From NCBI GenBank assembly GCA_029250385.1, contig JAQXFJ010000261.1, forward strand, positions 1 through 8,400: DNA of 8,400 bases, given 5' to 3'. The notes below the pieces were generated by a model that did not search any database, was not told the origin of the DNA, and worked only from the letters and a program-made list of their open reading frames with translations. Positions 1 to 8,000 of this stretch are shown here, one piece after another (the first letter of the stretch is position 1; every line of letters starts with the position of its first letter). Made by a program: the position numbers and the translations under genes. The stretch comes from Candidatus Poseidoniaceae archaeon (GTDB taxonomy: Archaea; Thermoplasmatota; Poseidoniia; Poseidoniales; Poseidoniaceae).

Positions 1-1
1 T

Positions 2-265
2 GGTAAAGGCAAATTAGAGGTAGGCTATGACGGTGATATTGTTCTTGTTGACATGGTTGCAAAAGCAGTTGTAGAAGATAAAAACTCATGGGCAAGAGTC
101 GGATGGAACCCATTTAGTGGTCGTGAACTTACTGGATGGCCTGTCTTGACTGTGGTTGATGGAACTCCAGTGTTTGAAAGAACTCCAGTAACTGGCCAAA
201 AGGGCAGATTACTAGTTGAGCCTGGCTCTGTTGGAAAACCTATCTTGATGAATCCTTGGAACTAG
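2..265 (+). CDS. pyrC: Dihydroorotase-like cyclic amidohydrolase, C-terminal fragment
   Basis: This is the last 87 codons of a gene entering from the left edge; the reading frame is open from base 2 and ends at TAG 263-265. The visible part matches the end of the dihydroorotase/allantoinase group of amidohydrolases. It has the G-K-L-E-x-G-Y-D-x-D-I-V-L-V-D strand that closes the small beta-sandwich domain, and then the W-A-R-V-G-W-N-P-F-S-G-R-E-L-T-G-W-P-V block, which is characteristic of dihydroorotases and related enzymes. Dihydroorotase interconverts N-carbamoyl-aspartate and dihydroorotate, the third step of UMP synthesis, in the cytoplasm. The metal-binding TIM-barrel residues lie outside the window, so activity cannot be judged. 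A hydantoinase or allantoinase paralog is possible, but the GRELTGWPV block favours dihydroorotase. Confidence 0.8.
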   Translation, partial: GKGKLEVGYDGDIVLVDMVAKAVVEDKNSWARVGWNPFSGRELTGWPVLTVVDGTPVFERTPVTGQKGRLLVEPGSVGKPILMNPWN

Positions 266-303
266 TCAAAATACCCAAAAAAGCCGGTTTTATTGAAATA
301 AGG

Positions 304-310
304 ATAAATA
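304..310 (+). promoter_or_regulatory. Possible TATA box for the small membrane protein gene
   Basis: The sequence ATAAATA lies about 33 bases upstream of the chosen ATG. With normal archaeal geometry (transcription start about 24 bases downstream of the TATA centre), the mRNA would begin near 331 and just include the ribosome binding site at 332-337. The match is short and the surroundings are AT-rich, so this is only a candidate. Read-through from the dihydroorotase gene is the alternative. Confidence 0.35.
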
Positions 311-331
311 GTAACCCACTAATTTCACTGC

Positions 332-337
332 GAGGAG
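332..337 (+). promoter_or_regulatory. Shine-Dalgarno site that fixes the start of the small membrane protein
   Basis: GAGGAG lies five bases before the ATG at 343. It supports that ATG over the longer in-frame alternative starting with TTG at 256, which would overlap the dihydroorotase stop and add 29 residues before the first membrane helix. Confidence 0.7.
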
Positions 338-342
338 AAAAC

Positions 343-642
343 ATGAGTGAACTAGAAAAAACTCTCGGCAGCGGTTACCAGCAAATTATAATTGGATTCG
401 TAGTATTCATATTAGGAGCATTTTGGGGCGGAATAGAAGCAGATGGCAGTATGACTGCCGCAGACGTTTATTGGCCAGCATTAACTATGCTAGCTGGTGG
501 AATGATTACTATGCTTGGAATATCATTTGGCAGCGACCATGAAGATGACAGAACCAACGATTTGATGGATGCAATCAACGACTTGACAGCGAGACTAGAC
601 AAACTTGTTGCCATGGGTTCTGGAAAGGACTCTGAAGAGTAG
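343..642 (+). CDS. Small two-helix membrane protein of unknown function
   Basis: A 99-residue protein that I do not recognise. The start at 343 is chosen because of the GAGGAG site just upstream. A short polar N-terminus (1-11) is followed by a hydrophobic, glycine-containing segment at about 12-30. A polar loop (31-42) and a second hydrophobic segment at about 43-62 come next. Together they look like a helical hairpin in the cytoplasmic membrane. The last 36 residues are polar: an acidic D/E-rich patch at 65-70, then a probable amphipathic helix at 71-91 (NDLMDAINDLTARLDKLV) with heptad-like Leu/Ile spacing, suited to self-association or to contact with a partner. The ends carry no positive-inside signal strong enough to fix the topology. 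The gene lies 77 bases after the dihydroorotase gene on the same strand, and its stop abuts the carboxypeptidase stop. No function can be assigned. Confidence 0.75.
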   Translation: MSELEKTLGSGYQQIIIGFVVFILGAFWGGIEADGSMTAADVYWPALTMLAGGMITMLGISFGSDHEDDRTNDLMDAINDLTARLDKLVAMGSGKDSEE

Positions 643-2142
643 TTAACTTAGGTTATATAATTTTGAATACTTTGATTCAACATAATCAATGAACGGTTGG
701 GGAGTCGGTGGTACTCCTGTTGCTTGCTCAATTAGTTCACTCGGTGTCAACTTACTTCCCTGAAGATGGATTTTGGGTCGTAACCAGTCGAGCATTGGTG
801 ACCAGTCGCCAGTCTCTATTATCTCGTCGACATCGCCTATTTCTTGACTCATCGCTTCAAGAAGTTGGGCAGCATATAGATTACCCAATGTATAGGTCGG
901 GAAATAGCCAAATGCACCCATAGACCAATGGATATCTTGAAGACAACCCATACGATCTTCTGGAACTTCAATACCAAACCACTCGCTGAACATCTGATTC
1001 CAAGTATTTGGTATGTCTTTAACTGATAATTTTTCATTGAAAATTTTCTTCTCTAACTCATAGCGCAACATAATATGAAGGTTATAGGTTACTTCATCTG
1101 CTTCGACTCGAATAAATCCTGGCTCGACACAGTTAGCAATTTTATTTAATTCATCTGGAGTCCATTCTGGCGCATCTGGGAACTGTTGTTTAAACCAAGG
1201 CAAGACTACTTTCCAAAATGCTGGAGTCCTGCCAATTTGATTCTCCCAAAAACGGCTTTGAGATTCGTGGACACCCAAGGATACTGCATCGCCACGAGGT
1301 GTAAATGAATGGTTGGCGTCAAGACCTTGTTCATACAATGCATGACCTGTTTCATGCATAACTGCGTACAAACATGAAAATGGGTCCTGTTCATCAAATC
1401 GAGTTGTGAATCGAGTATCTCCCGGCCACAGTCCCGCTGAAAATGGATGAGTTGAAGCGTCCATTCTACCGGCTTCAAAATCAAATCCCATAGCATTGGA
1501 AACTAATTTGCAAAATTCTGTTTGGGCTTTGACTGGAAATGATATCTCTGTTGGTAGCTTTGGATCTGGATTTGTTTTCTTAGCCTCCATGATGTTCTGC
1601 AACAACGGCACTAACCTGCTCTTTAAACCGGCAAATAGTGGGTCATAATCACTTACTTTCATGCCAAATTCATACTCATCTAGTAACACGTCATACCTAG
1701 TTGTTTCAACTCCGTAATAATCTATTTTCTGATTGGTCATTTCGACCAACTTTTCTAAATGAGGTTGAAACATGGTGAAATCTGAAGCTGTGCGTGCTTC
1801 TTGCCATGCAACCAATGCTTGAGACCTAGTTAAGGCGTATTGAGCTACAAATTCTGATGGCAATTTTACCGCTTTGTCATACCTTCGCCTCAATTCTCTA
1901 ACATTGGCAACTTGGTTTTCATCTAAATCATTGGAGTTTTCTAATTGGGTAATCATTTCTCCAAAGTCTGGCGCTGTGACTCTAGCATGTTGTTCTTTAG
2001 CAAGCCACGAAAGAATTTCTGATCTCGCTTGCGCTCCTTTTGGAGGCATAATTGTCTCTTGGTCCCAACCAAGGTGACCTTGAATTGCGCCAATTTTGTG
2101 TATTTCTTTTACCTTCTCGATGAATAATTGGTAACTCGCCAT
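643..2142 (-). CDS. Metallocarboxypeptidase, family M32 (carboxypeptidase Taq type)
   Basis: A complete 499-residue protein, the usual length for M32 enzymes. These are homodimeric, mostly helical cytoplasmic zinc or cobalt carboxypeptidases that remove C-terminal residues one by one from peptides. All the family signatures are present in order: HPF at 232-234, the D-T-R-F-T block at 242-246, the metal-binding HETGH at 263-267, HES at 292-294, I-R-V-E-A-D at 344-349, and G-C-L-Q-D-I-H-W at 399-406. By homology the metal ligands are H263, H267 and E293, with E264 as the general base. No signal peptide is present, so the enzyme should act on internal or imported peptides. The ATG at 2140-2142 gives the expected N-terminus. 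A GAGGGTGAT-like sequence lies about 15 bases upstream of it, too far to be a standard ribosome site. The gene is divergent from the M29-like gene and convergent with the small membrane protein gene. Family assignment is very secure; substrate preference is not known. Confidence 0.96.
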   Translation of the reverse strand: MASYQLFIEKVKEIHKIGAIQGHLGWDQETIMPPKGAQARSEILSWLAKEQHARVTAPDFGEMITQLENSNDLDENQVANVRELRRRYDKAVKLPSEFVAQYALTRSQALVAWQEARTASDFTMFQPHLEKLVEMTNQKIDYYGVETTRYDVLLDEYEFGMKVSDYDPLFAGLKSRLVPLLQNIMEAKKTNPDPKLPTEISFPVKAQTEFCKLVSNAMGFDFEAGRMDASTHPFSAGLWPGDTRFTTRFDEQDPFSCLYAVMHETGHALYEQGLDANHSFTPRGDAVSLGVHESQSRFWENQIGRTPAFWKVVLPWFKQQFPDAPEWTPDELNKIANCVEPGFIRVEADEVTYNLHIMLRYELEKKIFNEKLSVKDIPNTWNQMFSEWFGIEVPEDRMGCLQDIHWSMGAFGYFPTYTLGNLYAAQLLEAMSQEIGDVDEIIETGDWSPMLDWLRPKIHLQGSKLTPSELIEQATGVPPTPQPFIDYVESKYSKLYNLS

Positions 2143-2236
2143 ACTACTTGGACAAAAATCACCCTCAAGAACTTAACCACTGGAAAAGCAGTTACGTCGC
2201 ACACACATTGAAGACCTCATTTGTTATGCACCATCC
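2143..2236. promoter_or_regulatory. Divergent intergenic region between the M32 and M29-like genes
   Basis: These 94 bases must contain promoters for both outward-facing genes. On the minus strand, a TTAAG-containing stretch (near 2172-2177) lies about 31 bases before the carboxypeptidase ATG, an acceptable distance for a weak TATA box with a very short leader. On the plus strand there is no clear TATA box and no Shine-Dalgarno sequence before the ATG at 2237, which suggests a leaderless or poorly matched start. No clear operator palindrome is seen. The presence of promoters is inferred from layout rather than strong motifs. Confidence 0.4.
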
Positions 2237-3364
2237 ATGGGGAGGAAAAAACAGGATATTCCTGAAGAGACTCCCCGTGATTCGGATACCGACTTGAACG
2301 ATATGGTTGACTCTGTCATCCAAGCCGAGGTATCTTCAAGCGATAATGATCTACCAATGGAACAGGAAGAATCCCTAGATGAATTATTGGCTGGCTCTGC
2401 CAAAATGGTTGTAGAAACCTGTATGGACATCCGCAGAGGTGAAAATGTGTTAATTGTCTGTGACCCGACAACTGGCGATATTGGGCAAGCATTACACGAA
2501 GCCACTATTGAGAAATCAGAACGTGTACTGCTTATTGTTATGCCAAAAGCCAAGCATCATGGAGAAGAACCACCGACTCCGGTTGCTAATTTGATGCGCC
2601 AGCAGCAGGTTATTTTAGCGCCGACAAAATACTCACTTACCCATACAAAAGCGGTTAGGCAAGCGCTTAGAGATGGGGCTAGAGTTGCTACAATGCCGGG
2701 TATAACTGTTGATATGTTTACTCACGGCGGCATGGCTGCAGATTTTAACAGCGTCAAGAAAAGAATTAGTAATTTAGGGCCACATTTTAGACGACGGAGA
2801 ATTGTTAATGTCAAATCAAAGCTTGGTACTGAGATTACCTTCGAAGTAAATTGGCGGGAATGGAAACTCGATGATAATGGCATCTGTAATCGTCCAAGAA
2901 TGCTGACCAATCTTCCGGCAGGAAAAGCATTCATTATGCCCCGAGAAGGTACTATGAATGGGACTTTAATCATCAATGGTTCATGGGATTCTTCTCTACT
3001 TGACCAAAATATCGAACTTCAAATCGAAAATGGTATTGTCATCGATGTAAAAGGTGGTACTATTGCCGCAAACATTAGGCAAGAATTCGGCGAGGTTGCT
3101 AAGAAATTACGCAGTAAAGACAGAGAGAATGTATGGACTGTTGCTGAATTTGGCTTTGGGATGAATGATCAAGCACGAATGGGAGGCAATGTCCTAGAAG
3201 ATGAAAAACGACTTGGAACCTGTTACTTCTCTATCGGTGATAACACTGCATTAGGCGGGGCCTCGGCGGTTGGAATCCACATCCCAGGAGTAATTACTGG
3301 GGCAAGCGTGTGGCTTGATGATTCACAAATTTTACAAGATGGCGAATTTGTCTTAGATATCTAA
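2237..3364 (+). CDS. M29 / aminopeptidase-T-like protein with altered metal site
   Basis: A 375-residue cytoplasmic protein related to the archaeal leucyl aminopeptidase (aminopeptidase T, M29) group. Residues 1-51 are an acidic, probably disordered extension outside the family core. A Rossmann-like N-terminal domain follows, with G-E-N-V-L-I-V-C-D at 68-76. It continues with SLTHT at 133-137 and G-A-R-V-A-T-M-P-G-I-T at 147-157, both typical of the group. The C-terminal domain carries N-L-P-A-G-K at 225-230, V-A-E-F-G-F-G at 302-308, G-N-V-L-E-D-E-K at 317-324 and G-I-H-I-P-G-V at 346-352. Compared with the family pattern as I recall it (AGE, AE, HIA, HxD), residues E304 and H348 are kept, but K230, Y330 and P350 stand where Glu, His and Asp ligands are expected. 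Peptidase activity is therefore doubtful; a structural, binding or changed catalytic role is possible. No Shine-Dalgarno site precedes the ATG. Starts at residues 23 or 41 are possible, since only the tail before residue 51 would change. Confidence 0.85.
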   Translation: MGRKKQDIPEETPRDSDTDLNDMVDSVIQAEVSSSDNDLPMEQEESLDELLAGSAKMVVETCMDIRRGENVLIVCDPTTGDIGQALHEATIEKSERVLLIVMPKAKHHGEEPPTPVANLMRQQQVILAPTKYSLTHTKAVRQALRDGARVATMPGITVDMFTHGGMAADFNSVKKRISNLGPHFRRRRIVNVKSKLGTEITFEVNWREWKLDDNGICNRPRMLTNLPAGKAFIMPREGTMNGTLIINGSWDSSLLDQNIELQIENGIVIDVKGGTIAANIRQEFGEVAKKLRSKDRENVWTVAEFGFGMNDQARMGGNVLEDEKRLGTCYFSIGDNTALGGASAVGIHIPGVITGASVWLDDSQILQDGEFVLDI

Positions 3365-4945
3365 TCAGCCTAGATTTTGGCCCCCACAAACTGGGCAAAA
3401 GCGCCAATATGGGTCAATACCAATGCCGCAACTACGGCACATAACTCCTGAACGGATTGTTGGTTGAATTGGTTGATTCCATTGGTTTTGTTGTAGTGGA
3501 GCTTGCTTGGTTGGTTGTGGAATACCAATTGGTTGTTGCCTTACAGATGGTTGTGGAATACCAATTGGTTGTTGTCTTACAGATGGTTGTGGGCTAACAT
3601 TTTGTGGGGGAATTGGTCTAGAGATTGGTTGCTGAGGGAATGCTTGCTGAGTTTGAGGGTTATTTACCGGGTTTCCCTGAGATTGCTGAACGTTATTTGG
3701 TTGTTCACTACTAAGGTTGACCGGTCGTCTTACTGGAGCAACAGGTCTTGGTAGGTTTGAAGCGACTTTTTCGACTACCGGCGAGGCAATAAATTCTGAA
3801 AGTGACATAGACCCATCCTCATCCAAATCAGCTGTTTGATGAATCTCTTCGGCTTCTGCAATAGATAATCCAGTTGCTTGGGATAATTCTTCGACCGATA
3901 AATTACCATCATCATCTGTATCTGATTGAATAAACATCTCGGCAGCACTGTGAAATGGTTCTTCAGTTTCTTGTTCTTCTACTACCATTTCTTCGATAAT
4001 GGCCTCAGTCGCTAGATCCTCCTCGACTTCGTCTGCCTGTACAGAATCTTCAACTTGTAATGTATTGGCTTCTGCCGCCATACCAAATGCACCTTCGAAT
4101 GCATTATCAGTTGCTTTTGCCGCCTTTCTATCTGTGAGTTCGGTTTCAATTATTGACTCTATTTTATCTTCAGTAATTTCAGCCGGTATTGACTGTCCTG
4201 GCAAAGGAACTGAGGGGATCGAAACCTCCTCTGGGAGAGGTGAAACCTGCTCAACTTCTGGCAATTTTGTCGATTGTTCTACTTGTTGGGCTACTTTTGG
4301 CGCCTCTTTCTTAATAGCTGCTGGGGCATCTATGATTGCCTTGGACAAGTCAATGGATGAACCGGCTAATACCGAAATTGGCAGAGTATGGCCAATAACA
4401 TCCAAAGATGCATCAAACTCATCTGAAATTTCCGTGAGTGTGACTACATTTGATTCAACATTTATCATTAGTTCACTCATTGTCAAGTAATATTTCATCA
4501 CTTCTTGTGAACCACCCGTATTATTGGCAATCGCTAATACTTTCAGCATGTTCATTGGATTAGCGAGACGATTTAAGGAATCAAATTGTTTTTGGTCAAT
4601 ATTTGGTTTACCATTTTTTGATTCCTTGCCTAGTGAATCTGGTAATCCCAGATAATGTAGAATCGGGTCGCCAAAACTCATTAAGCCAAGATGTCCAGAA
4701 ACAAGATAATATATTTCACCACCCTCACAATTCAGTGCTTGACTAGCCTCTTCAAAATCAAACTCTCCTGGTTTTAGAATGATATCTGAGACCATGGTAA
4801 AAAATTGACTAATCGATTGATTACGTTCCATAGACATCAATGTGTGAACAATATCTGAGGACTCAGTTACCCCAAAATAAGCAGCTGCTTCATCGACCTC
4901 GATACCATCTGGCAATGATGCGCCTTCTAGTACTGGTTCAGCCAC
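3365..4945 (-). CDS. EF-hand and zinc-ribbon protein with Pro/Gln-rich linker, unknown function
   Basis: A 526-residue protein with no signal peptide or membrane helix, so probably cytoplasmic. Residues 1-200 look like a folded, mostly helical domain that I do not recognise. Residues 205-335 are an acidic, low-complexity stretch. Two canonical EF-hand loops follow: D342-E353 (ligands D342, D344, D346, N348, S350, E353) and D373-E384 (D373, D375, D377, S379, S381, E384), 31 residues apart as in a normal EF-hand pair. Residues 398-497 are Pro/Gln/Asn-rich and flexible, including a duplicated 12-residue unit. The C-terminus is a zinc ribbon, C503-x2-C506-x10-C517-x2-C520. The start is GTG at 4943-4945, the only possible start before an in-frame stop upstream, and it is preceded by GGGGTGAT. 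The gene lies 59 bases after the giant surface protein gene on the same strand and is probably cotranscribed. Calcium-responsive binding of partners is inferred from domains only. Confidence 0.85.
   Translation of the reverse strand: MAEPVLEGASLPDGIEVDEAAAYFGVTESSDIVHTLMSMERNQSISQFFTMVSDIILKPGEFDFEEASQALNCEGGEIYYLVSGHLGLMSFGDPILHYLGLPDSLGKESKNGKPNIDQKQFDSLNRLANPMNMLKVLAIANNTGGSQEVMKYYLTMSELMINVESNVVTLTEISDEFDASLDVIGHTLPISVLAGSSIDLSKAIIDAPAAIKKEAPKVAQQVEQSTKLPEVEQVSPLPEEVSIPSVPLPGQSIPAEITEDKIESIIETELTDRKAAKATDNAFEGAFGMAAEANTLQVEDSVQADEVEEDLATEAIIEEMVVEEQETEEPFHSAAEMFIQSDTDDDGNLSVEELSQATGLSIAEAEEIHQTADLDEDGSMSLSEFIASPVVEKVASNLPRPVAPVRRPVNLSSEQPNNVQQSQGNPVNNPQTQQAFPQQPISRPIPPQNVSPQPSVRQQPIGIPQPSVRQQPIGIPQPTKQAPLQQNQWNQPIQPTIRSGVMCRSCGIGIDPYWRFCPVCGGQNLG
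3513..3592 (-). repeat. 36-bp in-frame tandem duplication in the Pro/Gln-rich linker
   Basis: Units 3513-3548 and 3549-3584 are identical at 35 of 36 positions (C at 3539 against T at 3575). Eight bases of a third unit follow at 3585-3592. In the protein this is two identical copies of PQPSVRQQPIGI (residues 452-475), followed by a third PQP start on the C-terminal side. The single difference is silent, which points to a recent slippage or unequal recombination event, or to selection on the peptide. Confidence 0.95.
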
Positions 4946-4948
4946 ATA

Positions 4949-4956
4949 ATCACCCC
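4949..4956 (-). promoter_or_regulatory. Shine-Dalgarno site for the EF-hand/zinc-ribbon gene (GTG start)
   Basis: Read on the minus strand this is GGGGTGAT, matching the GGTGAT part of the archaeal anti-Shine-Dalgarno complement, with three bases between it and the GTG at 4945. It supports GTG as the true start. An ATG two bases upstream is in another frame. Confidence 0.6.
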
Positions 4957-5004
4957 AATATTGCGCCCTGTCATCTCACCTATGAAAAGTCATACCTCAA
5001 GTAC

Positions 5005-8000
5005 TCAATTCCTTTCGTTCTTGGCCATGTTGATTATCGCACGAGATTGAGGAGCATTCCATCCTGCTTCTTGTAGATTCATTAACAATTGTCTTTCCTC
5101 ACCATCACCGGTCAAATCAGCAAGATTTTTGACAGCTGTATCGATCTTTGATTGGCTTACTTTTTCAAAAATATCTGGTTCTGGCTCAATGATTGCACGC
5201 TTGACTTTCTTCTTTGAAGCATGAGCAGTCTTTACTTTTTTAGACTTTTTAGTTGCCCTCTGAGGGGTAATTAGGTTTTCTCGAAGTACTTGCCTTTGGG
5301 AACTTTCAACCGGCTGTGATGGTGCGATAATTGGAGTTTTTGCCGCTGATGTGAAACTGGGAGGTCCTCCAGTAGGCCCACTACTAGGTGGTTTGGCTTT
5401 GGTTTGACTTGGAGCCGTGCGCTGAGCAGGTTGTTTCCGCGGTTTATTTAGGAAACTTAGATCCTCTTCTTGGTAATCATCTTCAAAGTCATCATCTTCC
5501 TCAAACCAATCATCATCAATATCCCTCCTACGAAGAATAATTAGCATTATGAATAGAACAACTACTACTAGACAAATAGCGATAAATGTAACTATTGATA
5601 ACCCGAATATTTTTGTGGCTTCGCTGGATGATTCTTGTTTTTCTAACGGACAACCGTCAGCATATCCGTCTAACCCCTTTGGCTCGTTTGGACAATTATC
5701 AAGGCTGTCCACCAAGCCATCACCATCTGAATCTCGTTCGTTGTTTGAACATCCTTGCAAATCAACTGATGTTCTGTACAATGAATTGGTTGTAGGGCAT
5801 AAATCGGGGTTATTACCTGTACCATTATCACCATAGCCATCACCATCAAGGTCTCGCCATTGGGTAACATCCTCAGAAAATGCATCTGCTATACCACTTG
5901 GTGAAGCCGCCCAATCTTGTCCGGGGTCTGACCAACCATCTAAATCACTATCCGGACAACCAAATCTATCTTCGGTAGAAGTACCTGAAGTATTAGGACA
6001 TTGATCTCCCTCTAGTCCTAGAATATTATCTCCATAGCCGTCGTTATCTGAATCAAACCACTGAGTGTCTTCAAACGGGAACAAATCATCTTGACCAGAA
6101 TAACCATCTGCATCCCAGTCAAACTCTAAAGCCGTTTCATCGATGCAACCATCTGCTAATACTGGATAACCTAATTCTGTACTTGGACAAACATCCACAT
6201 CATCAGCAACCCCATCACCATCTGTATCTTTTTGTGATGCTGAACAACCAAATTCATCTGGCACTTCTTGACTTGGTGTATTTTCACATGAATCGAGATA
6301 ATCATAAATTCCGTCTGAATCAGAATCTACCTCTTTTTGTGCTTGGCTACATCCACTAGAATCTACAGGGTCTTGTGAGAACGTTGAGGGGCAAACATCA
6401 TCTGCATCACTTACCCCATCGTCATCTGAATCAACTTGATTTGAGGCACACCCATCAAGATTAACCATTAACCCTGTCTGCGTATTTGGGCACAAATCTT
6501 CTTCATTTATCACAAAATCTCCATCATCATCATTGCCGTCAATCAATGGGCAACCGATACCCAATGTCCCGTTAATTACACCAACCGCTTGAGGGCAGAT
6601 ATCCGCATTATTGCCCCCTTGAAAATCACCAAAACCATCGCCATCGGCATCAGTCCACTGTTCTGGATTGAACGGGAACGCATCACCTGATTGGTTTTCT
6701 CTCAGCCCAGTATTTGGGTTAATGTCAAAAGTGTATATATCGCGATAATTATCACCGTCAGTGTCGAGACATCCATAATATGGATTAGATGAGTTCCCAG
6801 CAACTAATGGGCAACCATCTATTTGTAATCCTTCAGCATTAGTACCGTTATAGTATTCAGTGAATAAGTCAGGGTATCCATCGTCATCTGAATCTTGAGC
6901 TGCTGCGATATTGTTGGGGAAATAATCGGGGTTAGTCGCGTTTTTAGAACCATTATCACCAAAACCATCCCCATCAGAGTCAGCCCATTGAGTGGAATCT
7001 GTCGGCCACAAGTCTGCACCTAAACTTGAATTCCAGGAATTGGTTGGATTGGATGAACCATCACCGTCTGTATCGACGCATCCTAAACGATCCCGATATG
7101 ATGTACCATACTCAAACTTACAAGAATCTCCTGTTATGTAATCAGATGAATTATCTCCGTACCCATCGCCATCAAAGTCGGTATATTGCCTCACATTATA
7201 CGGGAATTCGTCTCCTGGAGGCGCATTTTGGTCGTACCAAGTATCGCAACAGTCTGGACCGTGATTATCACCGTAGGAATCACCATCTGAATCGAATGCT
7301 TGTTTCCAGTTATCACTAAAGATGTCTCCATATGGATAGAATGAACTCCAATCAACCCAACCGTCTTGATCGAAATCTGAACAGCCAAGTCTTCCCAACC
7401 ATGAAAAACCATAACCAGTGTTACAATCGTCATTAATGTCATCATAGCCATCATTATCTGCATCAAAACAACCAAGCAACAAAATTGATGATTGCCCAGA
7501 TTGCGATGGACAATTATCATTCATTGGAGCATTGGTGTTTTCGCCATAACCGTCGCCATCTGAATCAATCCATTGATTTGGCACGTGAGATAAATGATCT
7601 ATATCATCAAAGATGAAATCACTGTCAGTATCAAGTTTCAGTTGGAGTTCTAATATACTATTTGACGCTAAATCATCTACTGTAATTGAGATTGTATCGT
7701 TTGAATATTGATTAACTACTAAACCACTGTTGACAATAATATCGGAAAATATTTGTTGATGCCAGGTGTTATGGTTTGATGAAGCGGTTATCTCCATAGA
7801 ATTCCAAACTAGATTATTTACTCCTGTTGCAGCTGTTATCATTGTGATATGAGTTTCATTTACGACAAAAGAAAATTCTTCAAATGAAGGCATTTCAGCA
7901 TTTGATAAAACCTGCCAATTACTTCCGCTTTTGTAGAATAATGAGTTGTTTTGACTGTTTACCGCCAATGTTGGAGTTATTCCACCGATTAGTTTGATGT

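Noticed and set aside
278..290. AAAAGCCGGTTTT followed by T-rich bases after the dihydroorotase stop, possible terminator
   Set aside because: The complementary arms meet with no room for a loop, so it would not fold as a hairpin. It may be only local AT richness.
629..640. Inverted repeat ACTCTGAAGAGT at the end of the small membrane protein gene
   Set aside because: The five-base arms leave a two-base loop, too tight for a stable hairpin, and no T tract follows.
3359..3378. Hairpin with 5-base arms (ATCTA/TAGAT) and a T run just after the M29-like gene, possible terminator
   Set aside because: The arms are short and mostly A/T, the T run is only four bases, and archaeal terminators do not need hairpins. 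It also lies inside the coding end of the opposite gene.
3503..3754. Plus-strand open frame rich in Trp and Leu
   Set aside because: It is the antisense reading of the Pro/Gln-rich linker; the Trp repeats come from the reverse complement of the CAACC-type codons.
3999..4490. Plus-strand open frame of 163 codons, Ser/Ala-rich
   Set aside because: It is antisense to the acidic middle of the EF-hand protein, has skewed composition and no recognisable domain or ribosome site; it is a shadow of the real gene.
4927..4974. A 15-codon minus-strand ORF (MTGRNIGVIMWLNQY) overlapping the GTG start of the EF-hand gene, a possible upstream regulatory ORF
   Set aside because: Its ATG directly follows the AGGTGAG sequence with no proper spacing, it is very short, and the GGGGTGAT site fits the GTG start better. 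Chance occurrence is likely.
7026..7319. Plus-strand open frame of 97 codons across the Asp-rich array
   Set aside because: The His/Asn/Tyr-rich translation is the expected antisense product of repeated GAT/GGT codons, with no start signal.
5641..7638. Recurring CCATC-type words on the plus strand, considered as CRISPR or intergenic repeats
   Set aside because: The words follow codon phase in an uninterrupted minus-strand frame, with variable spacing and no unique spacers; they are explained by D-x-D-G coding repeats.
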